A DNA stretch of 64,000 bases, from assembly GCF_947500255.1 (NCBI RefSeq), contig NZ_CANMRL010000001.1:1116001-1180000 (forward strand). Reading direction: 5' to 3'. A program made the position numbers and the translations under genes. Under the pieces are notes generated by a model. That model was not told where the DNA came from. It made no database searches and saw nothing but the letters and a program-made list of their open reading frames with translations. The stretch comes from an uncultured Psychroserpens sp. (GTDB lineage Bacteria > Bacteroidota > Bacteroidia > Flavobacteriales > Flavobacteriaceae). Shown in pieces: positions 52,594-62,778 of the stretch. Each line of letters starts with the position of its first letter. Within the stretch, counting starts at the first letter, position 1.

Positions 52594-54897
52594 ATGAAAT
52601 TAAAGTGTTTTATTTTCTGTTTTTTTGTTATTAGTTTTCAGAGTTTGTATGCGCAACTTAGCATTGCAGATGAAGAGAAATTAGCGGTTCTATTGACCGA
52701 AAAAATCAACAAACTTAGAGTTGAAAAAGGGAAACAACCTCTTAAAAGACATGAAGATTTAGCGAAGGCAGCAAAGTTACATTCAGGCTATATCTCAAAG
52801 CGAAATAAGCTCACGCACATTCAAATTAAAACGGCACTACCACAACCAAGGGATAGGGTTGAAAAATTTAATGTATCATTTACAAATATTGGAGAGAATA
52901 TTCTGTATTCAAAAATGATAAGAACGCCTTTATCTATGGGTAATTTAAAAAAGTTGGCAATTGATATGTACCGTTCTTGGAAAAACTCTCCTGGTCATTA
53001 TGCTAATATGATTTCTGATAGTTTTACCTATGGCGATTTCGGGTTTACCTATAATTCAAAATCGAAGCGTGTGTTTGCTGTTCAAGTTTTTGGTAAAAAA
53101 GGACATATTGTTGGTGGTCAATTGTCTAAAAATGCATTTGGGATTCTACCAAGTGATTTGTCATGTCATGATTTAATAGGTAATAAAGGAAATATTATTG
53201 TTAATATGGGTAATGCCTTATCAATTGTTAATGATGAAGTTATCTTTTCATATCATAATCTTGAGATTATACAAGAGATCTTTAAAAGTGCAAAAGATGG
53301 CTTGGCTATTGATTTGGTAACTAGAGATCAACTGGTTTGTGGTCAAGAGAATAAGTTGGATGCATCTAGCATTTATGAAGGTGTTTTGCTTAAACCTAAA
53401 TATAGAGATGAAATTTTTGCTGGTAATACTGCTCAAAACCCTAAACGGCTTGTGGTCGTTTTAGGGAAAGTGCCAGAGCATCTTAAAAATGAGACGTTAA
53501 GCCCAAATTTGATTTTAATCAAAGACGGGAAAAAGTGTAGCTATGCTGTCCCATCAAATATTCCGAGTAGAAGATATAACCTTAGACCTATTGAGCCAGA
53601 AGTTTTTATACCAGGTGTTGCATTAAAAACTGAAGGAGTTCATGGGATTTTTGAGGTTCGTTTTGATTTTGAAAGTGGAAAAACAAAACCTCTATCCAAC
53701 CCTAAGATAGATATTGATAAGGGTAATATTCATTCTATTGACATTAAAAGTTTCACTTCAGTTGATGGAAATTCAAAAGCGAATCACCTATTACATACTA
53801 AACGCGCGAACTACATTCATGATTTCTTAAATAAGAATTTAGGTTTGAGTAAGATTCCTATAAATATTAATGCCAAAGAAAACTGGGAACTGTGTTTTTA
53901 TCATCTAGAGCTTTTAGGATTAGATCATACTTTAGGACAAAATAAGGAAGTGATTAAAACCTATATTCAGAACAATTTGGATGATAAATGGGAAGAGTCT
54001 CTTAGTTTACAACGGCAATCGAAAGCGATAATTTATACAAAGGGTACCTGGAATAAGGATGACGATCTTCATTTAAACAACAATTTGATTGATGCCCTTT
54101 TAAATCAAAACTATGATTTGGCAAATCAGGTGTTAGCAGATATGTATTTTGAAGTTAATAGTGATCTTTTTTTAAACGAAGAGTTTATTCATGATAAGCT
54201 GTTTAATAAGCAGGAATTGGTTCAAAATGTATCGGCTTTGCTGCTAAAAAACATCAATTTCTATGCTACCGATAATGTCGTGTTTTTTGTTAGAAACTGG
54301 TTATCGAAGTCTCATTTACTCTCAGAAGAAGCTCAAAAAAATTTACTAAATCTATATACAATTACGTCGAGAAAACTTCTTAGAAACTGGGATAGTAGTA
54401 TAGAAGACTTCTCTAAAGTCATGCATCCGGAAAAGGTGGAGCCTCTTTTTGAAAATTATAAAAATCAAAATAAGGTCAACCCTTTGTTTCTCAATTTTCA
54501 TATGTCGAGTATTGAATATTTCGGACAAATAAATTACAGTCCTAAAATTGATGAATCATTTGATTTTATAACAAATTACTTTAAAAGTGTTTCAAAGAAC
54601 ATAAAAGATGATACCGATTTAAGTTTGTTTTTTAATAGTTGGAGTATGTACACTATGACTATAGAAAGATTATTAGAACGATTTGAAGATGGTAAATTAG
54701 ATGAAGAATCCTCTTTTGTTTTAATAAAAACTTTTGTTGCAAATAATAAGGATTACAATGCTGAAGTGCTGTTAGATATTCATAAGAAAACCATCTCATT
54801 TAACAAGGACAGATGGTGTAGATGGATTGATAGAGACTTTCAAAATTTAAGAGATGATGGGGTTAAAAATTTGTTTTGTAAAACTTGTAATGACTAA
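52594..54897 (+). CDS. Large secreted CAP (SCP/PR-1) domain protein
   Basis: 767 aa. Signal peptide (CFIFCFFVISFQSLYAQ). CAP domain at about 25-175 with AKLHSGYISKRNKLTHIQ (His), NIGENILYS (Glu) and SWKNSPGHYANMISDSFTYGDFGF (HYxNM motif). The remaining about 590 residues have no family I can name; GFTFESGKTKPL-like and SFTSVDGNSKANHLLHTKRANYIHDFL segments resemble an OmpA-like motif (NxxLxxxRA) weakly. CAP proteins bind peptides or sterols or act as proteases. Followed 3 nt later by the WYL-dioxygenase gene. Confidence 0.8.
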   Translation: MKLKCFIFCFFVISFQSLYAQLSIADEEKLAVLLTEKINKLRVEKGKQPLKRHEDLAKAAKLHSGYISKRNKLTHIQIKTALPQPRDRVEKFNVSFTNIGENILYSKMIRTPLSMGNLKKLAIDMYRSWKNSPGHYANMISDSFTYGDFGFTYNSKSKRVFAVQVFGKKGHIVGGQLSKNAFGILPSDLSCHDLIGNKGNIIVNMGNALSIVNDEVIFSYHNLEIIQEIFKSAKDGLAIDLVTRDQLVCGQENKLDASSIYEGVLLKPKYRDEIFAGNTAQNPKRLVVVLGKVPEHLKNETLSPNLILIKDGKKCSYAVPSNIPSRRYNLRPIEPEVFIPGVALKTEGVHGIFEVRFDFESGKTKPLSNPKIDIDKGNIHSIDIKSFTSVDGNSKANHLLHTKRANYIHDFLNKNLGLSKIPININAKENWELCFYHLELLGLDHTLGQNKEVIKTYIQNNLDDKWEESLSLQRQSKAIIYTKGTWNKDDDLHLNNNLIDALLNQNYDLANQVLADMYFEVNSDLFLNEEFIHDKLFNKQELVQNVSALLLKNINFYATDNVVFFVRNWLSKSHLLSEEAQKNLLNLYTITSRKLLRNWDSSIEDFSKVMHPEKVEPLFENYKNQNKVNPLFLNFHMSSIEYFGQINYSPKIDESFDFITNYFKSVSKNIKDDTDLSLFFNSWSMYTMTIERLLERFEDGKLDEESSFVLIKTFVANNKDYNAEVLLDIHKKTISFNKDRWCRWIDRDFQNLRDDGVKNLFCKTCND

Positions 54898-54900
54898 GAT

Positions 54901-56622
54901 ATGGCGGTTAACAAAAACGCATTAATTCGATATAAAACCATTGATAAATGTCTTCAAAATAATTTTAGGCAATGGACGCTTAACGACTTGATTGAAGCTT
55001 GTTCTGATGCGTTGTATGAATATGAAGGGAAAGATGTTGATGTAAGCAAGCGAACCGTTCAATTAGATATTCAAATGATGCGAAGTGATAAGTTAGGTTA
55101 CAATGCGCCAATTGTGGTTTATGATCGAAAATTTTATAAATATGAAGATACAAATTATAGCATTACTAATAGTCCCATTTCAAATCAAGATTTAAGTAAA
55201 TTATCTGAGGCGGTTTCGTTTTTAAAACAATTTCAAGGGTTCTCGCATTTTGCTGAATTGGGCAGTATGGTTCAAAAACTTGAAGATCATGTTTACACAC
55301 AACAAACACATGAAAAATCACTCATAGATTTTGAAAAGAACGACAACTTAAAAGGTCTGGAATTTCTGGATGAACTCTATCAATTTATTTTGAAAAGACA
55401 AGCTATTGAGATGACGTATCAATCATTTAAAGCTAGACAAGAAAGCACTTTTAGTTTTCATCCCTATCTGTTAAAAGAATTTAGGAATAGGTGGTTTGTT
55501 ATAGGCAAACGAAAATCTTCAGAAGGGATTATGAACTTGGCTCTAGATCGCATTATTTCAGTAGAAAAAAGTAATAAAACATTTGTTGCAGATAAAAGCT
55601 TTAATTCGGAAACATATTATAAACAGGCGATTGGTGTTTCTGTGAGTCCAAACATAAAACCAGAGAATGTATTGCTTTATGTTAACCATAAGCAAGCTCC
55701 TTATGTACTTACAAAACCATTTCATTATTCTCAAAAAGAAGTAGCGCGAGATAACTATGGTGTGACTATTTCATTGGATGTACAATTGAATTTTGAGTTG
55801 GAAAAAGAAATTCTAGGTTTAGGAGAAGGTATAAAAGTAATAGCACCAGAGCGTTTAAAACGAAATATTAAAGAACGTTTATATGATGCTGTAGATGCTT
55901 ATGAAACTGAAATTAACGACAAAAATCTGAGAACTATTTCGAAACGATTGGAATATAAAGGTTTTGGGATTTTGAATCATGTATATTCTAAGCGAGATAT
56001 TAGAAAGTTAAAGACAAAACTTGATGCCTATATTAAGCTTAACAACGAACAGGTTTTTGGGATGCGAGAAGTTCTTTTAAAACTACCCGAACTCAAACCT
56101 ATTTTATTCAATAAAAATTTCAAAAAACTCATAAAGTCTATCGATAAAGATGCTTTTTTAACAAAAGCTATTTATTTTGATAAGTCCCCTAAAGATAATT
56201 GGTATGTGACTTGGCATCAAGATATACCTATTAATGTTTTAAAAAAGGCAGAAACCAAAGGGTTTAGTGCATGGACCAATAAAAAAGGGGTTGTTAGTGT
56301 TATTCCGCCAGAAGAAATTTCTAAAAACACATTCTCTATGCGCATTCATTTAGACGATACCACAATCAAAAATGGAGCGCTCAAAGTTATTCCTGGATCG
56401 CATCAAAAACGATTAAACACTGAAGAAATTAAGCTAATAACGATGAATTCTATTCCGTTTGTAAGTGAAGTTGGTTCTGGAGGAGTACAATTGTTAAAAC
56501 CCTTATTACTTCATGCGTCTTCTGAATCTAAAGTTCAGCGTAGACGACGTGTATTACATTTGGAGTTTGCGTCTATAGAATTACCAAATGGATTAGAATA
56601 TGCTGAAAAGGAATTATTGTAA
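54901..56622 (+). CDS. WYL-domain regulator fused to a phytanoyl-CoA dioxygenase-like domain
   Basis: 573 aa. Residues 1-330: winged-helix N-terminus (WTLNDLIEACSDALYEYEG, SKRTVQLDIQMM) plus WYL domain (AIEMTYQSF, FRNRWFVIGKRKSS) and the usual C-terminal WCX region ending VIAPERLKRNIKERLYDAVDAYE. Residues 345-573: PhyH-type Fe(II)/2-oxoglutarate dioxygenase with WHQDIP (HxD), GALKVIPGSH and LLHASSESKVQRRRRVLHLEF (second His and Arg). All three iron ligands and the 2OG Arg are seen, so it may be active. A sensor-regulator with an oxygenase domain is an unusual pairing. Confidence 0.87.
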   Translation: MAVNKNALIRYKTIDKCLQNNFRQWTLNDLIEACSDALYEYEGKDVDVSKRTVQLDIQMMRSDKLGYNAPIVVYDRKFYKYEDTNYSITNSPISNQDLSKLSEAVSFLKQFQGFSHFAELGSMVQKLEDHVYTQQTHEKSLIDFEKNDNLKGLEFLDELYQFILKRQAIEMTYQSFKARQESTFSFHPYLLKEFRNRWFVIGKRKSSEGIMNLALDRIISVEKSNKTFVADKSFNSETYYKQAIGVSVSPNIKPENVLLYVNHKQAPYVLTKPFHYSQKEVARDNYGVTISLDVQLNFELEKEILGLGEGIKVIAPERLKRNIKERLYDAVDAYETEINDKNLRTISKRLEYKGFGILNHVYSKRDIRKLKTKLDAYIKLNNEQVFGMREVLLKLPELKPILFNKNFKKLIKSIDKDAFLTKAIYFDKSPKDNWYVTWHQDIPINVLKKAETKGFSAWTNKKGVVSVIPPEEISKNTFSMRIHLDDTTIKNGALKVIPGSHQKRLNTEEIKLITMNSIPFVSEVGSGGVQLLKPLLLHASSESKVQRRRRVLHLEFASIELPNGLEYAEKELL

Positions 56623-56643
56623 ATGTGTTTAAATAAGTAATGT

Positions 56644-56940
56644 CTATGACATTGGTAATATCTCTATTACTTTTCCATAAACATTTTTTGTCCATCCGTT
56701 AATTCTACCATGATTATTACCAATTAATAATCCACGTCTGTTGTTTTTGCCCTTTACAAGGTGCGTAAAACAATTCCCTCTAACTTTACAATATACAATA
56801 TCTCCTGTTTCGCAGTTTTCCCAGTTAATAGGAGCAATTTTAACAGGTTGTTTAGATTTTAGTAGAGGTAACATCGAATTACCGGGTTCTTTTGAAATGA
56901 TGGTTTCACCATTTTGAAGTTTTTGAATTTTCCAATTCAT
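56644..56940 (-). CDS. S24/S26-like peptidase-fold small protein
   Basis: 98 aa. The segment KEPGNSMLPLLKSKQPVKIAP carries the SM motif of the S24/S26 (LexA/signal peptidase) fold, and GDIVYCKVRGNCFTHLVKG provides the following strands with a Lys at the place of the general base. No DNA-binding domain, no membrane anchor. Either a stand-alone protease-like domain or a degenerate binding module. Between convergent/divergent neighbours, no operon partner. Confidence 0.65.
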   Translation of the reverse strand: MNWKIQKLQNGETIISKEPGNSMLPLLKSKQPVKIAPINWENCETGDIVYCKVRGNCFTHLVKGKNNRRGLLIGNNHGRINGWTKNVYGKVIEILPMS

Positions 56941-57040
56941 AATTTTAAATTTTAAAAGTTATATAAGCCATTATTGACTTACATATCCTTCAAGATTTTA
57001 CAAAAGAACTTTCAATGAACTTGCACAAATATATAGTAAA

Positions 57041-57952
57041 TTATTTAAGCGATTTTAAAAATACAATATCTCCTGTTTTGAGTTTAGTATCGTTTTCAAA
57101 AAAAATAGTGTCCTCATTTACTTTCACTTCGATTAAATAGTAATTGCCTTTAAAATAACTATGTACGACAGTTGCCTTTAGTTGAGATGTTTCAACAGGT
57201 TCTAGTTGATGAGCATAAACTATCTTGTTATCTATGACATTAAATTCGCCAAAAAATGAAGCAATTAATGGTGTTTTGGGGTTTTTAAAAAGGTGCTCAG
57301 GCGTATTAATGGTTTCAATTTTGTTGTTATGCAAAATGATCATAGTATCTGCAAAACCAAGCACATCATCTTTATCGTGTGTCGCGACAATACAGGTAAT
57401 ATTTTTTTCTTTCAGATATCTAAAAACCCGCCTTCTGAGCGATTGTTTTTTAAAATTATCAATATGACTAAAAGGCTCATCTAGGAGAATAATTTCGGGT
57501 TGTTTAGCTAAGGCTCTAGCGAGCGCAACCCTTTGTTTTTGCCCACCAGAAAGAGTTTTGACTTTGGTTTTAGCAAAAGCTGAAAGCTCTACAACATCGA
57601 GTAATTCGGCCGTACGTTCTTTTTTTTCCTCTGGAAAGAAGTTAGAAAGAAACTTTCCTATGTTTTCTTCTACTGAAATAAAAGGCATTAGATCAAATTC
57701 TTGTGCAACATATTTCATAAAATCGTAGCCAATAACCAAGTTGTATTTTGGGCCAAGAATCTCATTGTTTTTCCAGTGAATGCTTCCAAGGTCTAAATCA
57801 TATTCGCCATACAATAATTTTAAAAGCGTGCTTTTACCTGAGCCGCTTTCGCCAATAACAGCAAGATGTTCACCTTGATTGATATTAAAAGACAAGTCTT
57901 TTAATACAGGTGTTTTATGATAAGAAAATGAAAGGTGTTTAACGCTTAACAT
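57041..57952 (-). CDS. ABC transporter ATP-binding protein
   Basis: 303 aa. Walker A GESGSGKSTLL, Q-loop YVAQEFDL, signature TLSGGQKQRVALARALA, Walker B IILLDEPFS and H-loop VATHDKDD. A C-terminal domain of about 70 aa (YAHQLEPVETSQLKATVVHSYF) resembles a TOBE-type regulatory domain, as in importer ATPases for anions or metals. No permease or binding protein is adjacent, so the partner must be elsewhere. Confidence 0.88.
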   Translation of the reverse strand: MLSVKHLSFSYHKTPVLKDLSFNINQGEHLAVIGESGSGKSTLLKLLYGEYDLDLGSIHWKNNEILGPKYNLVIGYDFMKYVAQEFDLMPFISVEENIGKFLSNFFPEEKKERTAELLDVVELSAFAKTKVKTLSGGQKQRVALARALAKQPEIILLDEPFSHIDNFKKQSLRRRVFRYLKEKNITCIVATHDKDDVLGFADTMIILHNNKIETINTPEHLFKNPKTPLIASFFGEFNVIDNKIVYAHQLEPVETSQLKATVVHSYFKGNYYLIEVKVNEDTIFFENDTKLKTGDIVFLKSLK

Positions 57953-57973
57953 ACGATTGCAAAAATACTACAA

Positions 57974-58002
57974 AAAAGTCGCTCTAATTTAGAGCGACTT
58001 TT
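57974..58002 (-). terminator. Terminator after the prolyl oligopeptidase gene
   Basis: AAAAGTCGCTCTA/TAGAGCGACTTTT perfect 13-bp stem with a 3-nt loop; symmetric, so it could also work on the plus strand. Confidence 0.88.
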
Positions 58003-58022
58003 ACATATTTTGAGAAAAAGAG

Positions 58023-60191
58023 TTACCCTTTTACTTCTTCTTTTGTTTTGCTTGGCAGGACATCAAAGCCCATATTATACAATGTAAAACCAAAGATATC
58101 CGCATATTGTTCAATTGTTTTACTAATAGGTGTTCCTGCGCCATGACCAGCATCGGTTTCAATACGAATCAATGTAGGGTTATTACCTGTTTGCTTATCT
58201 TGAAGTTCTGAGGCAAATTTAAAGCTATGCGCTGGAACTACACGATCGTCATGGTCTCCAGTGGTGACTAAGGTTGCTGGATATTGAACTCCTTCTTTCA
58301 CATTGTGAACAGGTGAATAGCCTTTAAGGTATTCAAACATTTCTTTATTGTCATCTGCAGTACCGTAATCATAAGCCCATCCAGCTCCTGCGGTGAACGT
58401 ATGATAACGTAGCATATCAAGAACACCAACGGCAGGGAGTGCTACTTTCATTAAATCTGGACGTTGGGTCATTGTTGCACCAACTAATAAACCACCATTA
58501 GAACCTCCTCTAATTGCAAGATAATCACTCGAAGTATATTTATTTGCGATGAGGTATTCTCCAGCAGCAATAAAGTCATCAAACACGTTTTGTTTTTGCA
58601 TTTTGGTTCCTGCCTTATGCCATTCTTTTCCATATTCTCCACCACCACGTAAATTTGCTACAGCATAGATGCCGCCTTGCTCCATCCAAACAGCATTGGT
58701 AACACTAAAACCAGGGTTTAGACTAATATTGAATCCTCCATAACCATAAAGAATTGTTGGGTTTTTGCCGTTGAGCTCAATACCTTTTTTATGTGTAATT
58801 ATCATAGGTACTTTTGTACCGTCTTTTGAGGTGTAAAATACTTGTTTGCTCTCGTAGTCATCACTATTGAATTCGATAGACGGTTTCCAATACAATTCAG
58901 ATTCTCCTGTATCAACATTATAGGTATAAATACTACTTGGTGTATTATAATTTGTGAATGAGAAGTAATCTATTTTTTCTTCTTTTTTACCACCAAAGCC
59001 ACCAGCATTACCAACTCCAGGAAGTTCTATATCTCTAATGAATTTTCCGCTGTAATCATACTGCTTCACTTTAGATACTGCATCAACCATGTACTCTGCA
59101 AAGAAATAACCACCACCTGTTGAAGGGCTTAATACATATTCAGTTTCAGGAATAAAATCTACCCAATTCTCAGGAGTTGGATTAGAGACATCTGCTGTCA
59201 CAATTTTTTGATTGGGAGCGTTAAGGTTTGTTACTAGATATAACTTGCTTCCTTCATTTTCTATGATATAAGTATCACTATCGGTGTTATCTAAAATAGT
59301 TACTAACGGGCTATTAGGCTTAGTTAAATCTTTAATGAATAATTTATTTCCAGAAGTTGAAACACTTGCTGTAATAATTAAATAGTCGTCATTTTCGGTA
59401 ACGCCTGCTCCAATATATCTATGTTTTTCAGCAGGAGTACCTCCAAAAATTAATTTGTCATCTTTTTGTGATGTTCCTAATTTATGATAGTATACTTTAT
59501 GTTGATCGGTTTTAGCAGATAATTCACTTCCTTTTGGCTTGTCATAACTTGAGTAATAAAAACCTTCGTTTTTATACCATGACATACCGCTAAATTTAAT
59601 ATCGACTAAGGTGTCTTCTATAATTTCTTTAGTTTCAGCATTCATTATCAGAATTTTTCTCCAATCACTTCCGCCTTCAGAAATAGAGTAAGCTAAAGTT
59701 TTACCATCTTTAGAAAAACTTAGTCCTCCTAGCGAAATGGTTCCGTCTTCTTTAAATGTATTTGGGTCTAAAAACACACTAGCTGTGCTTGGATCAGCTC
59801 CAGTTTTATGTCTATAAATTACATATTGATTCTGGAGTCCATCATTTTTATAGAAATATGTATAGTCACCTTCTTTGAAGGGAGCGCCTACTTTTTCGTA
59901 ATTCCAAAGTTTAGTTAAACGATCTTTTAATTCTTCGCGATATGGGATATTGTCTAAGTACCCATATGTTGCTTCATTTTGTGATTTTACCCAAGACTCT
60001 GTTTCTTCACTTCTATCATCTTCCAGCCAACGGTAAGGGTCTTTTACATCTGTACCAAAATAATTGGTTACTGTATCTACTTTTTTAGTTTCAGGGTAGT
60101 TTACCACAATATCTCTTTTTTTTGATTCGGCTTCTTCTTTACAAGAGCTAAATGCAACAATAGCAATTAATAATATTGAAATTTTTTTCAT
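58023..60191 (-). CDS. Prolyl oligopeptidase family serine peptidase (S9A), lipoprotein
   Basis: 722 aa. Lipobox ([11 protein letters not shown]). N-terminal [27 protein letters not shown] is the S9A propeller start, followed by a seven-bladed propeller and a C-terminal alpha/beta hydrolase. Catalytic Ser in [12 protein letters not shown], Asp in [12 protein letters not shown] and His in DAGHGAG. Cleaves short peptides after Pro. Periplasm-facing lipid-anchored form is common in Bacteroidota. Confidence 0.94.
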   Translation of the reverse strand: MKKISILLIAIVAFSSCKEEAESKKRDIVVNYPETKKVDTVTNYFGTDVKDPYRWLEDDRSEETESWVKSQNEATYGYLDNIPYREELKDRLTKLWNYEKVGAPFKEGDYTYFYKNDGLQNQYVIYRHKTGADPSTASVFLDPNTFKEDGTISLGGLSFSKDGKTLAYSISEGGSDWRKILIMNAETKEIIEDTLVDIKFSGMSWYKNEGFYYSSYDKPKGSELSAKTDQHKVYYHKLGTSQKDDKLIFGGTPAEKHRYIGAGVTENDDYLIITASVSTSGNKLFIKDLTKPNSPLVTILDNTDSDTYIIENEGSKLYLVTNLNAPNQKIVTADVSNPTPENWVDFIPETEYVLSPSTGGGYFFAEYMVDAVSKVKQYDYSGKFIRDIELPGVGNAGGFGGKKEEKIDYFSFTNYNTPSSIYTYNVDTGESELYWKPSIEFNSDDYESKQVFYTSKDGTKVPMIITHKKGIELNGKNPTILYGYGGFNISLNPGFSVTNAVWMEQGGIYAVANLRGGGEYGKEWHKAGTKMQKQNVFDDFIAAGEYLIANKYTSSDYLAIRGGSNGGLLVGATMTQRPDLMKVALPAVGVLDMLRYHTFTAGAGWAYDYGTADDNKEMFEYLKGYSPVHNVKEGVQYPATLVTTGDHDDRVVPAHSFKFASELQDKQTGNNPTLIRIETDAGHGAGTPISKTIEQYADIFGFTLYNMGFDVLPSKTKEEVKG

Positions 60192-60230
60192 GATGTATCA
60201 TGTCTTGATTAGTGTCTCAAAAATAAACAA

Positions 60231-60262
60231 AAAAGCCTCTACAACTTAATGTAAAGGCTTTT
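60231..60262 (-). terminator. Terminator after the first FG-GAP/T9SS gene
   Basis: AAAAGCCTCTACA/TGTAAAGGCTTTT stem with one mismatch and T-run on the minus strand. Confidence 0.75.
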
Positions 60263-60284
60263 TTAAGATATCATTAAGAGTTAT

Positions 60285-62699
60285 CTATTGTTTGATAAAC
60301 TTTTGACTTTTAATAGTGTTTCCAGACACAATTCTTAAGATGTAGTTCCCAGTATTTAAGGCAGAAACATCAATTTTGTTTTGGTCTAGCTTTGCATTCA
60401 TAACACGTTTACCAGTAATATCAAAAATGGTATAAATGGCATTTTGTAAGTTATCACTAGTTGAAATGTTTAATACATCGTTTGTAGGGTTTGGATAGAC
60501 AACTAAATCGTTTACAAAAGAATCTTCAATGGTAAGCGTAGCTCCTTCTATAACTTCTAGAGGTGTATTTATTGTTGGATTTAGAACAGTATCAATAATA
60601 CCAGAAGGCCAATAGATGACAACACTATCAATAGTTGTTTGAGATCCAATTCCGAAGTGTGTATTAATCGTACTCATGTATTCAAAACCTTCACCGCTTC
60701 TAACATCTCTAATTTGAACTCCAGCACTTGTATACAATTCTACTCTCGCTCCAATTCCATCAATATTACTAACCGTTCCTACTGTATTAATTTTAATCCA
60801 ATTATTAGATGTTGTGCCATTCCAATAGATGACGTCATTGTAATAAGTGTCTATAAATCCGTCGTTATTTAAATCACCAAAAGATCCATTTTTATAGTTA
60901 ATTTGGCTAGAGTCTAAATCTTCAAATGTCATATCACCTTTACCATACATAATGGTTCCATTACAAGCAATGTCTAAAAACCCATCATTATCAAAATCAT
61001 GACTTACATTTTCATGACCAGTAGGAGCAGAACTCACATTTGCCGCCGTCGTAACGTCTACAAACACACCGTTACCATCATTTCTCATTAATTTATGATT
61101 ACCAGAACTTGCACCAACAAAAAGATCCATATCACCATCGTTATCGTAATCACCCCAAGATGAAGACCATGTTTGCATTGGATCATCTAAACCAAGTGAA
61201 GCGGCATTTTCTGTATAAGTGCCATCACCATTGTTGGTTAGCATATTATTTCTTCTTCTATCTGTTTCTCCTCCACATTTAGCGATAAACATGTCTAAAT
61301 CTCTATCATTATCATAATCTATCCAAATAGATCCATAGTTTCCTCCTGAAGCATAATCTCCTAGGTTAACCGGAGCATTTGCAGTAACATTTGATTGGTA
61401 AAATGTCAAATTTCCATTGCCATCATTGATGTAATACACATTAGGAGCAACATCATGACAAACAAAAGCATCTAAATGACCATCATTGTTGATGTCGGCA
61501 AAATTTGATCGTTGTGAGAATACATATTCTGAGCCTGAAATTTCAGTGAATGCAGTTCCGTCACTATTGGCTTTCATAAATGTCACACCAGACCCATTAC
61601 CGTAAAGTAAGTCTGTGTGTCCGTTTCCATCAAAGTCAGCCGCCGCCATACTCCATGTAGGAAGGAAATCGGCGTTAGGCGTTGGAATGTCAACTTCATT
61701 AAAGCCACCAGTACTTAATTGGTAGAAAATATTGACATTAGTGCTTGATGCAGATACGATATCATCTAAGTGATCACCATTCATGTCTACAACAGTTAAA
61801 TCATAGCCTCCAATTGGAAATGATTCGGTTATAAAGTTAACTCTTGCTGGTGTTAATGTATTAAAAACAACTGGTCCAACCCAATTGCTATAATCTGAAC
61901 CACCACAAAACCCTCTTACATATACTTCGTAACTAGTTCCAGAATTTAAACCGGTTAAAGGATACGGGTTGTTTGATGATGTTGCGGTTCCAGATCCAGC
62001 AGGAATACCAGAGCCTGGTGTTTGTACTACTATTTCCCAGTTTGACTCAGTACTTCCAGCTTGCCAAGTTATATCAGCAGAATCTATAGTAACATTAGTA
62101 GCGGTAAGACTGGTAATATTTGGACAAGGAGGAGGTGTTTGAGAACTTATCGTAGGTGATTGAAAACAAAATCCCCATCCCCATATGCCATTATCATCAT
62201 ATGAAACTCTATATCTAAAGTTGCTTAACTGATTAGCACTAAACCCTGATATGTTTAGTGGCGCAGAGGTAAAGCTTTCATATGCTCCAGAGCAAAAGTC
62301 ATCGTTTGGAGGGTTAGAAGTCCCCGTAAGAGGGTCGCCCCAAACAACCCAAACGCCTGCATCTGCATCCCAGTATTGTATTGTTAGTAATTCTCCAATG
62401 TTATTAAACACATAGCTTGATCCAACTGAAATCCAATTTTCTCCTGCGGCATTAGCTGCTGTTAAATTTATAACTGGTGATTCAGCTGCGATGTCATCGT
62501 CATGACCATTTTGTGCATCGTCATCGTCATATGCAAAACTATTCACTTGTGTAGGATTTGCTTCAAATACTGCTGAATCAAATAAGTAATTACCAGTAAT
62601 AGACCAATTAGGGTTAGGCCAGTTTGCTGGTTGGTTCAAGGTTTGGGAAAAACTAAAAAAGGCACTTAATATAAAAAGTGTTAGCGTAATTTTTTTCAT
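60285..62699 (-). CDS. FG-GAP/VCBS-repeat, UnbV and T9SS sorting-domain surface protein
   Basis: 804 aa. Signal peptide (ITLTLFILSAFFSFSQ), an N-terminal beta domain, fibronectin type III domain at about 192-285, FG-GAP/VCBS calcium-binding repeats (about 300-620, pattern DxDxDGDxDxF or DINNDGHLDAF, for example DYDNDRDLDMFIAKCGG), an ASPIC/UnbV domain (GIGARVELYTSAGVQIRDVRSG) and a T9SS type A tail (VVYPNPTNDVLNIS, IDVSALNTGNYILRIVSG). Exported by T9SS and attached at the surface; integrin-like propeller for adhesion. Paralogue of the next gene. Confidence 0.92.
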   Translation of the reverse strand: MKKITLTLFILSAFFSFSQTLNQPANWPNPNWSITGNYLFDSAVFEANPTQVNSFAYDDDDAQNGHDDDIAAESPVINLTAANAAGENWISVGSSYVFNNIGELLTIQYWDADAGVWVVWGDPLTGTSNPPNDDFCSGAYESFTSAPLNISGFSANQLSNFRYRVSYDDNGIWGWGFCFQSPTISSQTPPPCPNITSLTATNVTIDSADITWQAGSTESNWEIVVQTPGSGIPAGSGTATSSNNPYPLTGLNSGTSYEVYVRGFCGGSDYSNWVGPVVFNTLTPARVNFITESFPIGGYDLTVVDMNGDHLDDIVSASSTNVNIFYQLSTGGFNEVDIPTPNADFLPTWSMAAADFDGNGHTDLLYGNGSGVTFMKANSDGTAFTEISGSEYVFSQRSNFADINNDGHLDAFVCHDVAPNVYYINDGNGNLTFYQSNVTANAPVNLGDYASGGNYGSIWIDYDNDRDLDMFIAKCGGETDRRRNNMLTNNGDGTYTENAASLGLDDPMQTWSSSWGDYDNDGDMDLFVGASSGNHKLMRNDGNGVFVDVTTAANVSSAPTGHENVSHDFDNDGFLDIACNGTIMYGKGDMTFEDLDSSQINYKNGSFGDLNNDGFIDTYYNDVIYWNGTTSNNWIKINTVGTVSNIDGIGARVELYTSAGVQIRDVRSGEGFEYMSTINTHFGIGSQTTIDSVVIYWPSGIIDTVLNPTINTPLEVIEGATLTIEDSFVNDLVVYPNPTNDVLNISTSDNLQNAIYTIFDITGKRVMNAKLDQNKIDVSALNTGNYILRIVSGNTIKSQKFIKQ

Positions 62700-62740
62700 A
62701 GGTTTTCAAGATTAATTAAGAAAAGGTTATAAAAGTAAGG

Positions 62741-62775
62741 AAAAAGCCTCTAAATTATTAGTTTAGAGGCTTTTT
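62741..62775 (-). terminator. Terminator after the second FG-GAP/T9SS gene
   Basis: AAAAAGCCTCTAAA/TTTAGAGGCTTTTT perfect 14-bp stem and T-run; nearly the same sequence as the terminator at 60231. Confidence 0.9.
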
Positions 62776-62778
62776 TGT

